A stretch of DNA of 64,000 nt from an uncultured Bacteroidales bacterium (lineage in GTDB: Bacteria > Bacteroidota > Bacteroidia > Bacteroidales > P3), in NCBI GenBank assembly GCA_947175635.1, contig CAMWNM010000002.1:1-64000 (forward strand), given 5' to 3'. A program made the position numbers and the translations under genes. The notes under the pieces were generated by a model. The model ran no database searches, was not told where the DNA came from, and saw only the letters and a list, made by a program, of their open reading frames with translations. Shown here piece after piece: positions 38,267 to 47,430 of the stretch (position 1 is its first letter; every line of letters begins with the position of its first letter).

Positions 38267-38963
38267 AGACCTTTATATTTGATAGTTGATCCAATCCCAC
38301 AATTTCATAACCTTTTTCACGTGCGGTCATGATAAAGCCCTCCACAAGGCTGTCGGCTTTATCGCAACGGTCGTGAAGCAACACCACCGCACCGGGATGC
38401 AGTCCCCTCAGCAGACGCCTCCGGATCCGCTCCCGCGAGACGCGCCTGCGTGTATCGAACGCTCTCAGGCTCCACCCCACCGTCTGATACTCTCCCGCAC
38501 GTACCGCCGCCGCAACAGCGGGATTGGTAACGCCGAAAGGAGGACGGAACAAACAAACCGTTTTCCCGGTAATGGCTTTCAATATATCACGTGTCTTTTC
38601 CAGTTCGGCCGCTATCCTCACGCGGTTTGCGAAAGGAAAAAGCCCCGTATGGGTAAGGGAATGGGAGCCTATGATATGCCCTTCCCTCACCATGCGCCGC
38701 ACCAGTTCGGGATGCCTTCCGGCCTTTTCCCCTATCAGAAAGAAAGCCGCCTTGACGTGATGCCGTGCCAAAACATCCAGCACCCGTGCCGTCATGGTCT
38801 CATCAGGCCCGTCATCGAACGTGAGGGCTATCTTTCTTTCCATACCCTGACCACGGCAAAATGCCTTTACATACACCTTGCTGTCTATAAAGAACGAGGC
38901 GTAATAACCGAAAGAAAGCAGTAAAACTGCAAAAACAAGCAATATATAGACGGTTACAGGCAT
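38256..38963 (-). CDS. Polysaccharide deacetylase (NodB-like)
   Basis: 'IALTFDDGPDETMTARVLDVLARHHVKAAFFLIG', 'IGSHSLTH', 'FRPPFGVTNPAV'. Confidence 0.93.
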   Translation of the reverse strand: MPVTVYILLVFAVLLLSFGYYASFFIDSKVYVKAFCRGQGMERKIALTFDDGPDETMTARVLDVLARHHVKAAFFLIGEKAGRHPELVRRMVREGHIIGSHSLTHTGLFPFANRVRIAAELEKTRDILKAITGKTVCLFRPPFGVTNPAVAAAVRAGEYQTVGWSLRAFDTRRRVSRERIRRRLLRGLHPGAVVLLHDRCDKADSLVEGFIMTAREKGYEIVGLDQLSNIKVYEN

Positions 38964-39751
38964 TGCAATACGATAATGGTCGGCTCTTTGCCGAAATAAT
39001 CATTATAAACCACCACTTCCGGAGCCCCTTTCCGTATCTCTTCCACCGCCTTGGCAAAGCGCATGGCCGAACAACAAGGATAAACCGTTTTATCCAAAGA
39101 ACGCCATACCCGCGTACCGGATCCCGCAGCGTATTTTTCCCTGCATTGCCTTTCCGACAAAGGCGAAGGAAGAAACTCCACCTTGCTGATTCTGGCGATG
39201 CTGTTTGAGGTAGCCGTAGCAGTTAAAAGGGTGAACACCGCACCCTCTCCGTCTTCCGCACCACGCCAAAAACCCATACGTTCCATGATATGGTGCTGGG
39301 TAGGTGTACTTTCATCAAAAGCACCGGCCAACACGCGGCAGGCATCGCCCTCCTTCAATTGCAGCATCGCATCGGTCAACGCGCTTTCAAAACTGCGTCC
39401 CCGATGCACGTAGGTCATATTGTAACAATGGTTTCCGGCCAACAAAGCTATCTGCGCTCCCACCGTATTGAACGTAGACTGTATAAAAGGCGTCGGATTA
39501 AGCATTTGCCCGTCCGTACGGTGTATCTGCTCCAGAAAACGTTCGCTGTCTGCCAGACAGCCCAAACCTGTTGCCGTAACTATGGCATCCAATTCCGCAA
39601 TGCCTGGAACACCGCCGGTACATTCAAACGCCGTTGCCGTGGCCATCTTCACGATCCGGCTCATGCGGCGGCGCAAAGTGGCGTCCGGCACCACTTCCTT
39701 GATGTCGTGCGTCAGATTAAGATGCGTTGCCACTGCTTCTATATAACACAT
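38954..39751 (-). CDS. Beta-ketoacyl synthase N-terminal-like protein (putative chain-length-factor partner)
   Basis: 265 aa thiolase-fold protein; 'TPFIQSTFNTVGAQIALLAGNHCYNMTYVHRGRSFESALTDAM', catalytic Cys position occupied by Arg in manual alignment. Confidence 0.75.
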   Translation of the reverse strand: MCYIEAVATHLNLTHDIKEVVPDATLRRRMSRIVKMATATAFECTGGVPGIAELDAIVTATGLGCLADSERFLEQIHRTDGQMLNPTPFIQSTFNTVGAQIALLAGNHCYNMTYVHRGRSFESALTDAMLQLKEGDACRVLAGAFDESTPTQHHIMERMGFWRGAEDGEGAVFTLLTATATSNSIARISKVEFLPSPLSERQCREKYAAGSGTRVWRSLDKTVYPCCSAMRFAKAVEEIRKGAPEVVVYNDYFGKEPTIIVLQCL

Positions 39752-39758
39752 ACCGGCT

Positions 39759-40937
39759 TCAGTCTTTAGAAAACAACAACGAGGTACAATTTCCGCCGAA
39801 ACCCAAGGAATTGGAAAGCACGTAATGAAGCGGCGCTTCCCTTCGTTCCGTTACGGGAATCAGGCCTGTTTCCTCGATCGGACGAGAAAAATTCAAGTTG
39901 GGACAGATAACACCCCGATGCAGGGCCTGTACCGAAAAGACGGCCTCCATTCCACCTGCCGCCGCCAAAGTATGCCCCGTAAAACCTTTGGTGGAACTGA
40001 ACGGCGGCACCTTGTTGGCGAACAACCGACACAAAGCGCGGCTTTCCGAGAGGTCGTTGTTGGGTGTACCGGTTCCATGCGCGTTCACGTAATCTATTTT
40101 GTCGGCCGCCACGCCCACCTTGCGCAACGTGTCTGACATAGCCTTGTAACAACCCTCTCCGGAAGCGGAAGATGCCGTCTGATGATAGGCGTCGTTGGCG
40201 TTCGCACCCCCTGCGAGATAAGCGTAAGGTTCTTTTTGCAAGGTATCCTCCCGTTGCAACACGATATAACCCGCGCCTTCTCCCAGATTCAATCCGGCAC
40301 GGTCGGCATCGAACGGACGGCAGGGCTGTTTATCCAATATCATCAACGAACCGAACCCGCCGAGCGTAAACAGGCTCAGTGCTTCTGTCCCACCAGCCAC
40401 CATCCTGTCGGCAATACCGCAACGGATAAGTCTCGCCGCTGTTAAAACGGCATTGGCAGCCGATGAACAGGCCGTGCTGACGGTAGTGGTATAGCCTTCT
40501 ATGCCGCAATGGCGAACAATAGCCAAAGTGGAAGCCGCGCAATCGTGCATCGCCACCTCCCGCAACCTCCCCCGTTCCGGATCGGCAAGATAATCGGCAT
40601 AAAAGATTTCTGTCCTGTCCATGCCGCCCACCGACGTGCCCGAAACCAAACCCGTACGCAAGCTTTTGCCCTCTCCGCTGTCAGCCAAAGCTTCCTGCAC
40701 CGCCAATATGCCCAATAATGCCGTCCGCGAATACACGCAATACTCTCCCACTCCTGCCCGCAATGCCAATTCCTCATTGGAAAAAGGCACTTCGCCTACA
40801 GGTACGGCAAGCGAAACCGGCAAAAAGCGGGATTCGGAAACGATACCGCTTTCCTCCCGGCCTATGGCAACCATATTCGCCTCCACTCCGATGCCGAGGG
40901 AAGAAACGATACCCATACCGCTAACGGCAATCCTCAT
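39759..40937 (-). CDS. Beta-ketoacyl-ACP synthase (catalytic KS)
   Basis: 'TVSTACSSAANAVLTAARLI', 'VNAHGTGTPNNDLSESRAL', 'STKGFTGHTLAAAGGMEAV', 'SNSLGFGGNCTSLLF'. Confidence 0.93.
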   Translation of the reverse strand: MRIAVSGMGIVSSLGIGVEANMVAIGREESGIVSESRFLPVSLAVPVGEVPFSNEELALRAGVGEYCVYSRTALLGILAVQEALADSGEGKSLRTGLVSGTSVGGMDRTEIFYADYLADPERGRLREVAMHDCAASTLAIVRHCGIEGYTTTVSTACSSAANAVLTAARLIRCGIADRMVAGGTEALSLFTLGGFGSLMILDKQPCRPFDADRAGLNLGEGAGYIVLQREDTLQKEPYAYLAGGANANDAYHQTASSASGEGCYKAMSDTLRKVGVAADKIDYVNAHGTGTPNNDLSESRALCRLFANKVPPFSSTKGFTGHTLAAAGGMEAVFSVQALHRGVICPNLNFSRPIEETGLIPVTERREAPLHYVLSNSLGFGGNCTSLLFSKD

Positions 40938-40938
40938 C

Positions 40939-41196
40939 TTACCTGCGGTTTTTGGCGATGTATCCGGCCAAAGTTTCCACCGAATAGAAAACCGGTTTAG
41001 CCTCCGCCGAATTTTGCAGCTTGATGCCGTAATGCTTTTCTAAAATCAGGATTATCTCCAAGGCATCGATCGAATCCAGTCCGAGCCCTTCTTCTCCGAA
41101 TAGGGGGGCCTTGCTGTCGATGTCTTCCGCCGTGATGTCTTCCAGATTCAATTCCCGTATCAAATGCTCTTTGAGTTCCCGAATCAATGATTCCAT
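40939..41196 (-). CDS. Acyl carrier protein
   Basis: 'LFGEEGLGLDSIDALEIILILEKHYGIKL' phosphopantetheine site DSI. Confidence 0.92.
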   Translation of the reverse strand: MESLIRELKEHLIRELNLEDITAEDIDSKAPLFGEEGLGLDSIDALEIILILEKHYGIKLQNSAEAKPVFYSVETLAGYIAKNRR

Positions 41197-41233
41197 ATTT
41201 TATTTCGTTTTACGATGAATATTATCAATTAAT

Positions 41234-42913
41234 TTATTTCCTTTCAATCCATTTCAGGCGGACATCCCATTTTCCGTCCATAAAATCGCACCAACCGCAG
41301 ACCGCCGCCTTGGCATATCCGCCGGCAATCAGCAACCGGGCGTAACCTTCCGCCTGGCCGGTGTCCTGATTCTCGATAAAAAACGTGTTGTCTCCTTGTA
41401 TCTTATGGCGGATGCAGACTTCGCCCGCCGCCACATTGGGCAACGTATAAACGAACACAGCCGGCGAAACAGGCTCCGTTTTTTGATCCAGAATCCGCTG
41501 ATGCAGCAAGTCCGTATCCAAAGATGCCGCCCTGTTGGCAAGCACTATCGCTACCTCTTCGGGGGCAAGTCCCTTTTCCGCCAAAGAACCTCCTATCAAG
41601 CGTTCCGCAGCCACGTATGCGGCTTTTGAAAGGTCGCTCATCTTGTAGAACTTCATGTTGGGCGATTGCAGTTTTTTGAATTCCTCCCGTATGAATTCGG
41701 CAAACGGTTTGTCTGACAAAGGCAAGGTATAAACAGAAGTTTCCCTCACTTGGAAAGCATTGCTCCGGGGTAAAACCCGATGCGTTTCACCCTCGAGGGA
41801 AAGTACAACGGCGGCATTGCAACCGCCGAAACCCGATGCGGTCTTTACACAATGATTCCCTTTCAGCCGGCTATGGCAGGCCGAAACATGGAGAGGACAC
41901 GGAACACCCATTTCCGAAAAGCCCTTCGTGCCATACACGATACCATCGCGCAAGGCCTGCGCGCTGATTACGGTCTCCACCACCCCCGATGCCCCGAGCG
42001 TATGCCCGATATAACCTTTCAGGCTGTTGAGCGGAACATGTTCCAAGCCCGCAAGATGAATGGCTTTACTTTCCATTTCATCGTTGTAGAGCGTAGCCGT
42101 ACCGTGGGTATTGACCATCGCCACTTCCCGCGGATCTATGCCTGCCTGCCGCATAGCCGCGCGGATGGCGTAATACAGTCCGTCGCCCGTACGGGAGGGC
42201 CCCGATATATGATTGGCATCGTTCGTTACCGCTCCACCGGAAAGTTCAACCGCCGGTTCCAACGCCTCGCTTTTCCGGGTCGTCAGCAAAAGGGCTCCGC
42301 AGGCCTCGCCCAACGACAAACCGTCACGGTCTTTGTCGTAAGGACGGCATGGTTGGCCGCTCACAGACTTGAATGCACCAAAACCCTCGGCAATAAAGGC
42401 CGAAAGCATATCGCAACCGGCCACCACCACACGGCCGCACACTCCGCTCAAAAGCAAACGTTGTCCCACCACAAGCGCCGAAACACCCGATATGCAGGCG
42501 TTCGACACCGTTATCGGCAAAAACGCGGCATTGAAATAAGCGGCGATCCTTCGGGCGCATTCTCCCAAGAAAGCCTCTGACGGCGGTTCGTTTCCACAAT
42601 TCGCGATACGGTCTATATTACCTTTTGTGGAAGAAAAGACAAACCGCACATCCTTGTCTGCAAGATCAATTCCCGATTGCGCCTGCACCGACTCTATGGC
42701 GCGGATAACGCAGGTCTCAAGCCTGGTATAGCCATCTATTGGCTCCATGGATGCAATCCGTCCGCAAACCATCCCCAAGGATTCATCCATACACAAACCC
42801 GTACGGTATTCCCGTATGGAAGAAAGCGTATCCCGCTTGTTCCCCAAAGCCGTTACGATACTGTCGGCTCCCAGCCAGACATGCCTTATTTCTTCAGCCA
42901 TTTTTCTCTCCAT
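41234..42913 (-). CDS. Beta-ketoacyl-ACP synthase with extra C-terminal degenerate thiolase-fold half domain
   Basis: 559 aa; KS 'ITVSNACISGVSALVVGQRLL', 'VNTHGTATLYNDEMES', 'GYIGHTLGASGVVE'; C-terminal 'VFVYTLPNVAAGEVCIRHKIQGDNTFFIENQDTGQAEGYARLLIAGG'. Confidence 0.88.
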   Translation of the reverse strand: MERKMAEEIRHVWLGADSIVTALGNKRDTLSSIREYRTGLCMDESLGMVCGRIASMEPIDGYTRLETCVIRAIESVQAQSGIDLADKDVRFVFSSTKGNIDRIANCGNEPPSEAFLGECARRIAAYFNAAFLPITVSNACISGVSALVVGQRLLLSGVCGRVVVAGCDMLSAFIAEGFGAFKSVSGQPCRPYDKDRDGLSLGEACGALLLTTRKSEALEPAVELSGGAVTNDANHISGPSRTGDGLYYAIRAAMRQAGIDPREVAMVNTHGTATLYNDEMESKAIHLAGLEHVPLNSLKGYIGHTLGASGVVETVISAQALRDGIVYGTKGFSEMGVPCPLHVSACHSRLKGNHCVKTASGFGGCNAAVVLSLEGETHRVLPRSNAFQVRETSVYTLPLSDKPFAEFIREEFKKLQSPNMKFYKMSDLSKAAYVAAERLIGGSLAEKGLAPEEVAIVLANRAASLDTDLLHQRILDQKTEPVSPAVFVYTLPNVAAGEVCIRHKIQGDNTFFIENQDTGQAEGYARLLIAGGYAKAAVCGWCDFMDGKWDVRLKWIERK

Positions 42914-43341
42914 TTGGCCAAAAACGGCGGAACTGTCAGGCTCAGTTCTCCGCTTTCATCCACAAATACCTGCATGGAACTTCCCCTTGCCGCCACCGCA
43001 CCATCCGAATCGCGCCGTATGGTGTATTCAAAACACAGTTTGGCAGCCACCGTATCGATATAAAGAATCTCCACCGTGGCCGTATCGCCTACCGAAAGCG
43101 GGCGAAGGAACTGCAACTGCAAATCCACCACGGGTGCCGTATAGCCGCTTCGGTATATATCCATATAACCGATACCTCCGAAATGGCGGCCGAAAGCCTC
43201 GCGTGCATCTTCAAAATAGCGTACATACTCGCCATGCCACACAATCTTCATCGAATCCACTTCGCTGAAACGGACCCGTATCTGAACCGAATGGCGCAAA
43301 AGCGCTTCTCCCTTATTCCGTTTTGTCCTGTTCGGCAACAT
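42886..43341 (-). CDS. Acyl-CoA/ACP thioesterase, 4-hydroxybenzoyl-CoA thioesterase family
   Basis: 'RVRFSEVDSMKIVWHGEYVRYFEDAREAFGRHFG'. Confidence 0.88.
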   Translation of the reverse strand: MLPNRTKRNKGEALLRHSVQIRVRFSEVDSMKIVWHGEYVRYFEDAREAFGRHFGGIGYMDIYRSGYTAPVVDLQLQFLRPLSVGDTATVEILYIDTVAAKLCFEYTIRRDSDGAVAARGSSMQVFVDESGELSLTVPPFLAKWREKWLKK

Positions 43342-43753
43342 CTTCCAAAACTATTTTCATTTTTCCGTGCGCCATCTCCCTGCCGTCGGCATACACTACG
43401 GCCCGTATCAACGAAACGCCGAACACCTCCTGCACCACCGATATTTCCGTACAAAGCTTCTGCCCTGCCTGCGGAAATTCAAGCACTTCGAAATCATCGA
43501 CCGATCCGATAAAGCCCAAACGCACTTTCCCTCCTTTCCGCAAAGCCGACCACCCCGCACGGGCAGCGGCAGACTGTGCCATATGTTCGATAATACCGCA
43601 TTCACAGAGCCTACCGTTCTCGCAAAACATGTTCTGCCGAAGAACCGTAAGCGTGGTACGCGAAATACCCGCTTCGTCCAAGCCCGCAAAACCGTCTATC
43701 ATGACAACCGGCGGCCGCTGGGGTATCAATTCTATAACATCCGCTTCCTGCAT
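43313..43753 (-). CDS. Hotdog-fold 3-hydroxyacyl-ACP dehydratase-like protein (ApeP/ApeI-type)
   Basis: 'LIPQRPPVVMIDGFAGL', 'CGIIEHMAQSAAARAGW'. Confidence 0.8.
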   Translation of the reverse strand: MQEADVIELIPQRPPVVMIDGFAGLDEAGISRTTLTVLRQNMFCENGRLCECGIIEHMAQSAAARAGWSALRKGGKVRLGFIGSVDDFEVLEFPQAGQKLCTEISVVQEVFGVSLIRAVVYADGREMAHGKMKIVLEDVAEQDKTE

Positions 43754-44832
43754 ACCAATATCGAATGCCCCATTCCCAAACCGTCGTGTATCGTTTCCAC
43801 CTCAAGTCCCGCTGCCTTTACGCAACCCGACATATCGTCCGAATGATACATCTTGCTGTTTCCGTTGGCCATCGCCGTAAAGTAAAGGCTGGTAAGGGTA
43901 AGACAATAGGCCGCGGTCTCGAACCGCTGGCGATCCCAAAAAGTTTCCATGATGAGGAGACGGGTCTCCGGCCCCATTACCCGTGAAGCACGGCGCAAGA
44001 TGCCTGTTACCTGCTCTTCCGAAAAACAATCCAAAAACTGGCTCATCCAGATGATGTCGAACTTACTGTCGGGAAATGCCGCATTTTCATCCAACAAGTC
44101 GGCTCCATAACCATGTATGCGTTCCGAACCGGGCTTTCCTTCCGTCGCTTTCCTCATCAAGCCTATCTGCTGAGGCAGATCCATAAGGGTAACCTCCACA
44201 TCGGCATCATATTCCACGCACCTCATCGCCCATCTTCCCGTATTTCCGCCTACATCCAAGAGCGACCTCACTTTCTTCTCTCCCTCGAAAACAACCTTCA
44301 ATGCGGCATCGAAAGAAGCATCGGAATAGTAGTGGTCAAAGCCGAACCAACTCTTTTGAGCCGCTTCGGGTAGCGAGGAAAGAGCTTCGTAAATGGTGGT
44401 CCACTCTCCGAAAACCTTCAAGCCTTCCGGTTTCCCGTTTCGAAGCGCCTCTTCCAAACGAAACAAACCTAAATAATTGACATCGTGGTTAAAATTCATA
44501 TTAACCCGCACCATCGGGTCGTTGAGCAAAAACCAGCCCGTTTTCGAAAGCGTGTATTTCCGTTCCGATACTTTGACCGTTCCTATCGACAGCGAGGCCT
44601 CCAGCAAGACTTGCACCGCATAGCGCGAAAGCCCCGTCTTTTGCATGATCTCCTCCAATGTCAAACCGTTCGGATTATCGGAAAGATATTCCAAAATACC
44701 GAATTTCACCATCAGCCGCGATACCTGGAACACCACCGGCCCAAATGCGATTTCCTGGGCAAGACGCTGCGCTTCTGCCGCCGACAGGGTTTCTCGTGTA
44801 TATTCTTTTTCAAGAGCCGGAAACAGCTTCAT
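43732..44832 (-). CDS. SAM-dependent O-methyltransferase (class I, with dimerisation domain)
   Basis: 'GLTLEEIMQKTGLSRYAVQVLLEASLSIGTVK', 'SLLDVGGNTGRWAMRCVEYDADVEVTLMDLPQQIGLMR', 'DIIWMSQFLDCFSEEQV'. Confidence 0.9.
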   Translation of the reverse strand: MKLFPALEKEYTRETLSAAEAQRLAQEIAFGPVVFQVSRLMVKFGILEYLSDNPNGLTLEEIMQKTGLSRYAVQVLLEASLSIGTVKVSERKYTLSKTGWFLLNDPMVRVNMNFNHDVNYLGLFRLEEALRNGKPEGLKVFGEWTTIYEALSSLPEAAQKSWFGFDHYYSDASFDAALKVVFEGEKKVRSLLDVGGNTGRWAMRCVEYDADVEVTLMDLPQQIGLMRKATEGKPGSERIHGYGADLLDENAAFPDSKFDIIWMSQFLDCFSEEQVTGILRRASRVMGPETRLLIMETFWDRQRFETAAYCLTLTSLYFTAMANGNSKMYHSDDMSGCVKAAGLEVETIHDGLGMGHSILVCRKRML

Positions 44833-44882
44833 TTCTCAATTCTTTTTCATCGGTTTTATCCGACTTCCTATAAATACAATGT

Positions 44883-45842
44883 TTATTTCTTCGGTCTGTA
44901 TGATTTCGCCTCTCTATTCTCACCCCGGCAAACTTCAAGCAAACTTGGCCTCCGCCGAGGCTTATTCCAAAAATGGTAAAAATTAAACCATTGACGCGGA
45001 TAGGAACGCACTATCCGTTCCAATGAATCCACGTAGCGTTCCACCAGTTTCTTTTCATTCTTGACTTCTCCGGGCGTGGCTTCGATAAAGATAAAACGAT
45101 ATGTCCGCTTCTTTTCCCGCATCGCGTAATAGAAGAACACCGGCATCCGGCAACGGGCCACAATCCGGAAGGGGCCGTCCGGAAGCAACACCTCCCCATC
45201 GAGGAATTCCGCAGCAAAGGTTGCTTTCCCATCCACATACCGGTCGGCGTTGAAACAAACATATTCGCCCTTGTCGAGCGCCAGCTTTATCTGCACCATC
45301 GCCTCCACCGAACCTTTGTTTACCGCTATAATCTTGTAATCCGCACCACACCCGTTCTTTTCCAACACTTTCTTTATCCGTTCATGCTCGGCGTCGAACA
45401 TCACGATGTTGATTTTCTTTCCGTACGCTCCGAAAAAAACGGATCCGGCATCCCAACATCCCACATGTGCCCCCATCATGACAACGCCCGAGTTTGAAAT
45501 CACCTCGATAAAGCGGTCATAATTCTCAAACTCAAAACGGTATTTATGCTGCAATCCTGCCCGCAGCGCCATCCTGTCTATCAAGGTTTGTCCGAAAACA
45601 TAGAAATGCCGGTAAAGCTCAACGGCAGACTTCATGCCGCCATAGCCCAGACGTTTCCGGTTATACGCCCATATTGCCCGCACCGCCTTGGGTGCGAAAA
45701 GAAGAAAATGAAACACAACGGCCGCCAGAACCGCATAAGCGAAACGGATTCCGAAAACCTTGAGAATAAAAACAAAGAAAAGGTATCCGAAACTTCCGCC
45801 CCGTGACTTTCCGTTCCACTGCCGTTCCTGTTTCCTATCCAT
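44883..45842 (-). CDS. Lysophospholipid/lipid A acyltransferase (LpxL/HtrB family)
   Basis: 'GVVMMGAHVGCWDAGSVFF', 'DGEVLLPDGPFRIVARCRMPVFFYYAMREKKRTYRFIF', 'YPRQWFNFYHFW'. Confidence 0.87.
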   Translation of the reverse strand: MDRKQERQWNGKSRGGSFGYLFFVFILKVFGIRFAYAVLAAVVFHFLLFAPKAVRAIWAYNRKRLGYGGMKSAVELYRHFYVFGQTLIDRMALRAGLQHKYRFEFENYDRFIEVISNSGVVMMGAHVGCWDAGSVFFGAYGKKINIVMFDAEHERIKKVLEKNGCGADYKIIAVNKGSVEAMVQIKLALDKGEYVCFNADRYVDGKATFAAEFLDGEVLLPDGPFRIVARCRMPVFFYYAMREKKRTYRFIFIEATPGEVKNEKKLVERYVDSLERIVRSYPRQWFNFYHFWNKPRRRPSLLEVCRGENREAKSYRPKK

Positions 45843-46080
45843 TTATCTTGGTATCGAGCAATTGATAGAAATCGGCAAAAGTCTTGACTTCGATAAAGTC
45901 GGAACCATTGAGCGTAACACCGAAATTCTGATCTATCAGCACCACTACATCCACCAAGTCCAAACTGTCCATTCCCAAGGTTTCCTTCAGCAAGGCATCC
46001 GGCAAAAACAAGGCTTGGTCCAATTCAAATTCCTCTGCCAAAACTTGGTTCACTTTCGTGATGATTTCTTCTTTTGTCAT
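45835..46080 (-). CDS. Acyl carrier protein
   Basis: 'LKETLGMDSLDLVDVVVLIDQNFGVTL' phosphopantetheine site DSL. Confidence 0.92.
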   Translation of the reverse strand: MTKEEIITKVNQVLAEEFELDQALFLPDALLKETLGMDSLDLVDVVVLIDQNFGVTLNGSDFIEVKTFADFYQLLDTKING

Positions 46081-46192
46081 TTCTTTTTTTCTTTTATCCT
46101 ATTTTTCATCCGATGTCTTATAAACACAATGGATATCTCATCGGCCGCTGCACGCAATCTCCAATCAACCCTATTCTTTCCACAATGGATGT

Positions 46193-47419
46193 CTAACCTT
46201 TAAACTCCTTTACAATCAACGTGGAATTGGTTCCCCCGAAGCCGAACGAATTGCTCAGGAACATATCGAATCCCGCATCCACCCTACGGCTGGGAATATT
46301 CAACAAAGCGGAAGCCTCATCGGGTTCTTCGAAATTAAGATTGGGCGCGATAAATCCGTTCCGCATCATCAGCATCGAATAAACCACCTCGCTGGCGCCC
46401 GCCATCCACATCTCATGCCCCGTAAACGATTTGGTGGATGCCACATACGGCCGGCTGCTTCCAAACACTTCCGCTATCGCTTTGGCTTCATTCAAGTCTC
46501 CTACGGGTGTGGAAGTGGCATGAGCGTTTACATATCCTATTTCATTTACCGAAACACCGGCGTTTTCTATGGCACGCCGCAGGGAAGCGGCTGGCCCCAC
46601 CACATTCGGAACGGAAATATGCTCGCCGTTCGATGAGAATCCATACCCGATCACTTCTCCCAAAATCTCCGCACCCCGCGCCACCGCCGATTCATAACTT
46701 TCCAGAATCACCGTAGCCGCACCACCGCTGGGAACCAAACCGTCACGGTGCTTGTCGAAAGGCCGGGAAGCCTTTTCGGGTGCATCCTCCCGCATGGAAA
46801 ACGCGCTCAAGGCATCGAAATTTCCCACCGAATAAAGATTCACTTCTTCCGCACCGCCGCAGATAACGCGTTCCTGTAACCCCTGTTTTATCAAAAGAAA
46901 GGCTATTCCGATGGCATGGGCACCGCTGGCACACGCGCCCGACACCGTGAAATTGATACCGCGCAGGTTGAAGATCGTGGAAAGGTTCATGGTTACCGTT
47001 GAATTCATCGACTGGAAGATATTGCCCGACCCCACCATGGCGGTGTTTCGTTTTTCCCGGATAATGTCCACACCGATAACCGTTGCCTCGGCGCAACTGT
47101 CGTTGCCGAAAAGTATGCCCGTCTCATGCGAAGCAAGATAATCGCGATCCATGCCGGCCTGCAACAAAGCCTCCTCTGTAGCCACATACGCATACTGTCC
47201 CTGTTCCGACAGACAAAGCCTCTGACGTCTGTCCAACCTGCCCTTCAGTTCCGGCAGGCGCAATAACCCCGTCAACATGGAACGGTAGCCGAACTCCTTT
47301 CTTTTAGGATCAATGCCGATTCCCGATCTTCCCTCATAAAGGGAACGCAGAACTTGCTCCTTGTTCTCCCCTATGCAGGAATAGATACCCATTCCGGTGA
47401 TAACAACCCTTTTGTCCAT
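46193..47419 (-). CDS. Beta-ketoacyl-ACP synthase (FabF-like)
   Basis: 'FTVSGACASGAHAIGIAFLLIKQG', 'VNAHATSTPVGDLNEAKAI', 'STKSFTGHEMWMAGASEVVY'. Confidence 0.94.
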   Translation of the reverse strand: MDKRVVITGMGIYSCIGENKEQVLRSLYEGRSGIGIDPKRKEFGYRSMLTGLLRLPELKGRLDRRQRLCLSEQGQYAYVATEEALLQAGMDRDYLASHETGILFGNDSCAEATVIGVDIIREKRNTAMVGSGNIFQSMNSTVTMNLSTIFNLRGINFTVSGACASGAHAIGIAFLLIKQGLQERVICGGAEEVNLYSVGNFDALSAFSMREDAPEKASRPFDKHRDGLVPSGGAATVILESYESAVARGAEILGEVIGYGFSSNGEHISVPNVVGPAASLRRAIENAGVSVNEIGYVNAHATSTPVGDLNEAKAIAEVFGSSRPYVASTKSFTGHEMWMAGASEVVYSMLMMRNGFIAPNLNFEEPDEASALLNIPSRRVDAGFDMFLSNSFGFGGTNSTLIVKEFKG

Positions 47420-47430
47420 CCTGGCTTGGT

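Larger units (their letters stand above)
44858..46144. repeat. Diverged 37-nt direct repeat (44858-44894 and 46108-46144), each with inverted CCGA...TCGG ends
   Basis: atccgacttcctataaatacaatgtttatttcttcgg versus atccgatgtcttataaacacaatggatatctcatcgg: 29/37 identical. Confidence 0.6.
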
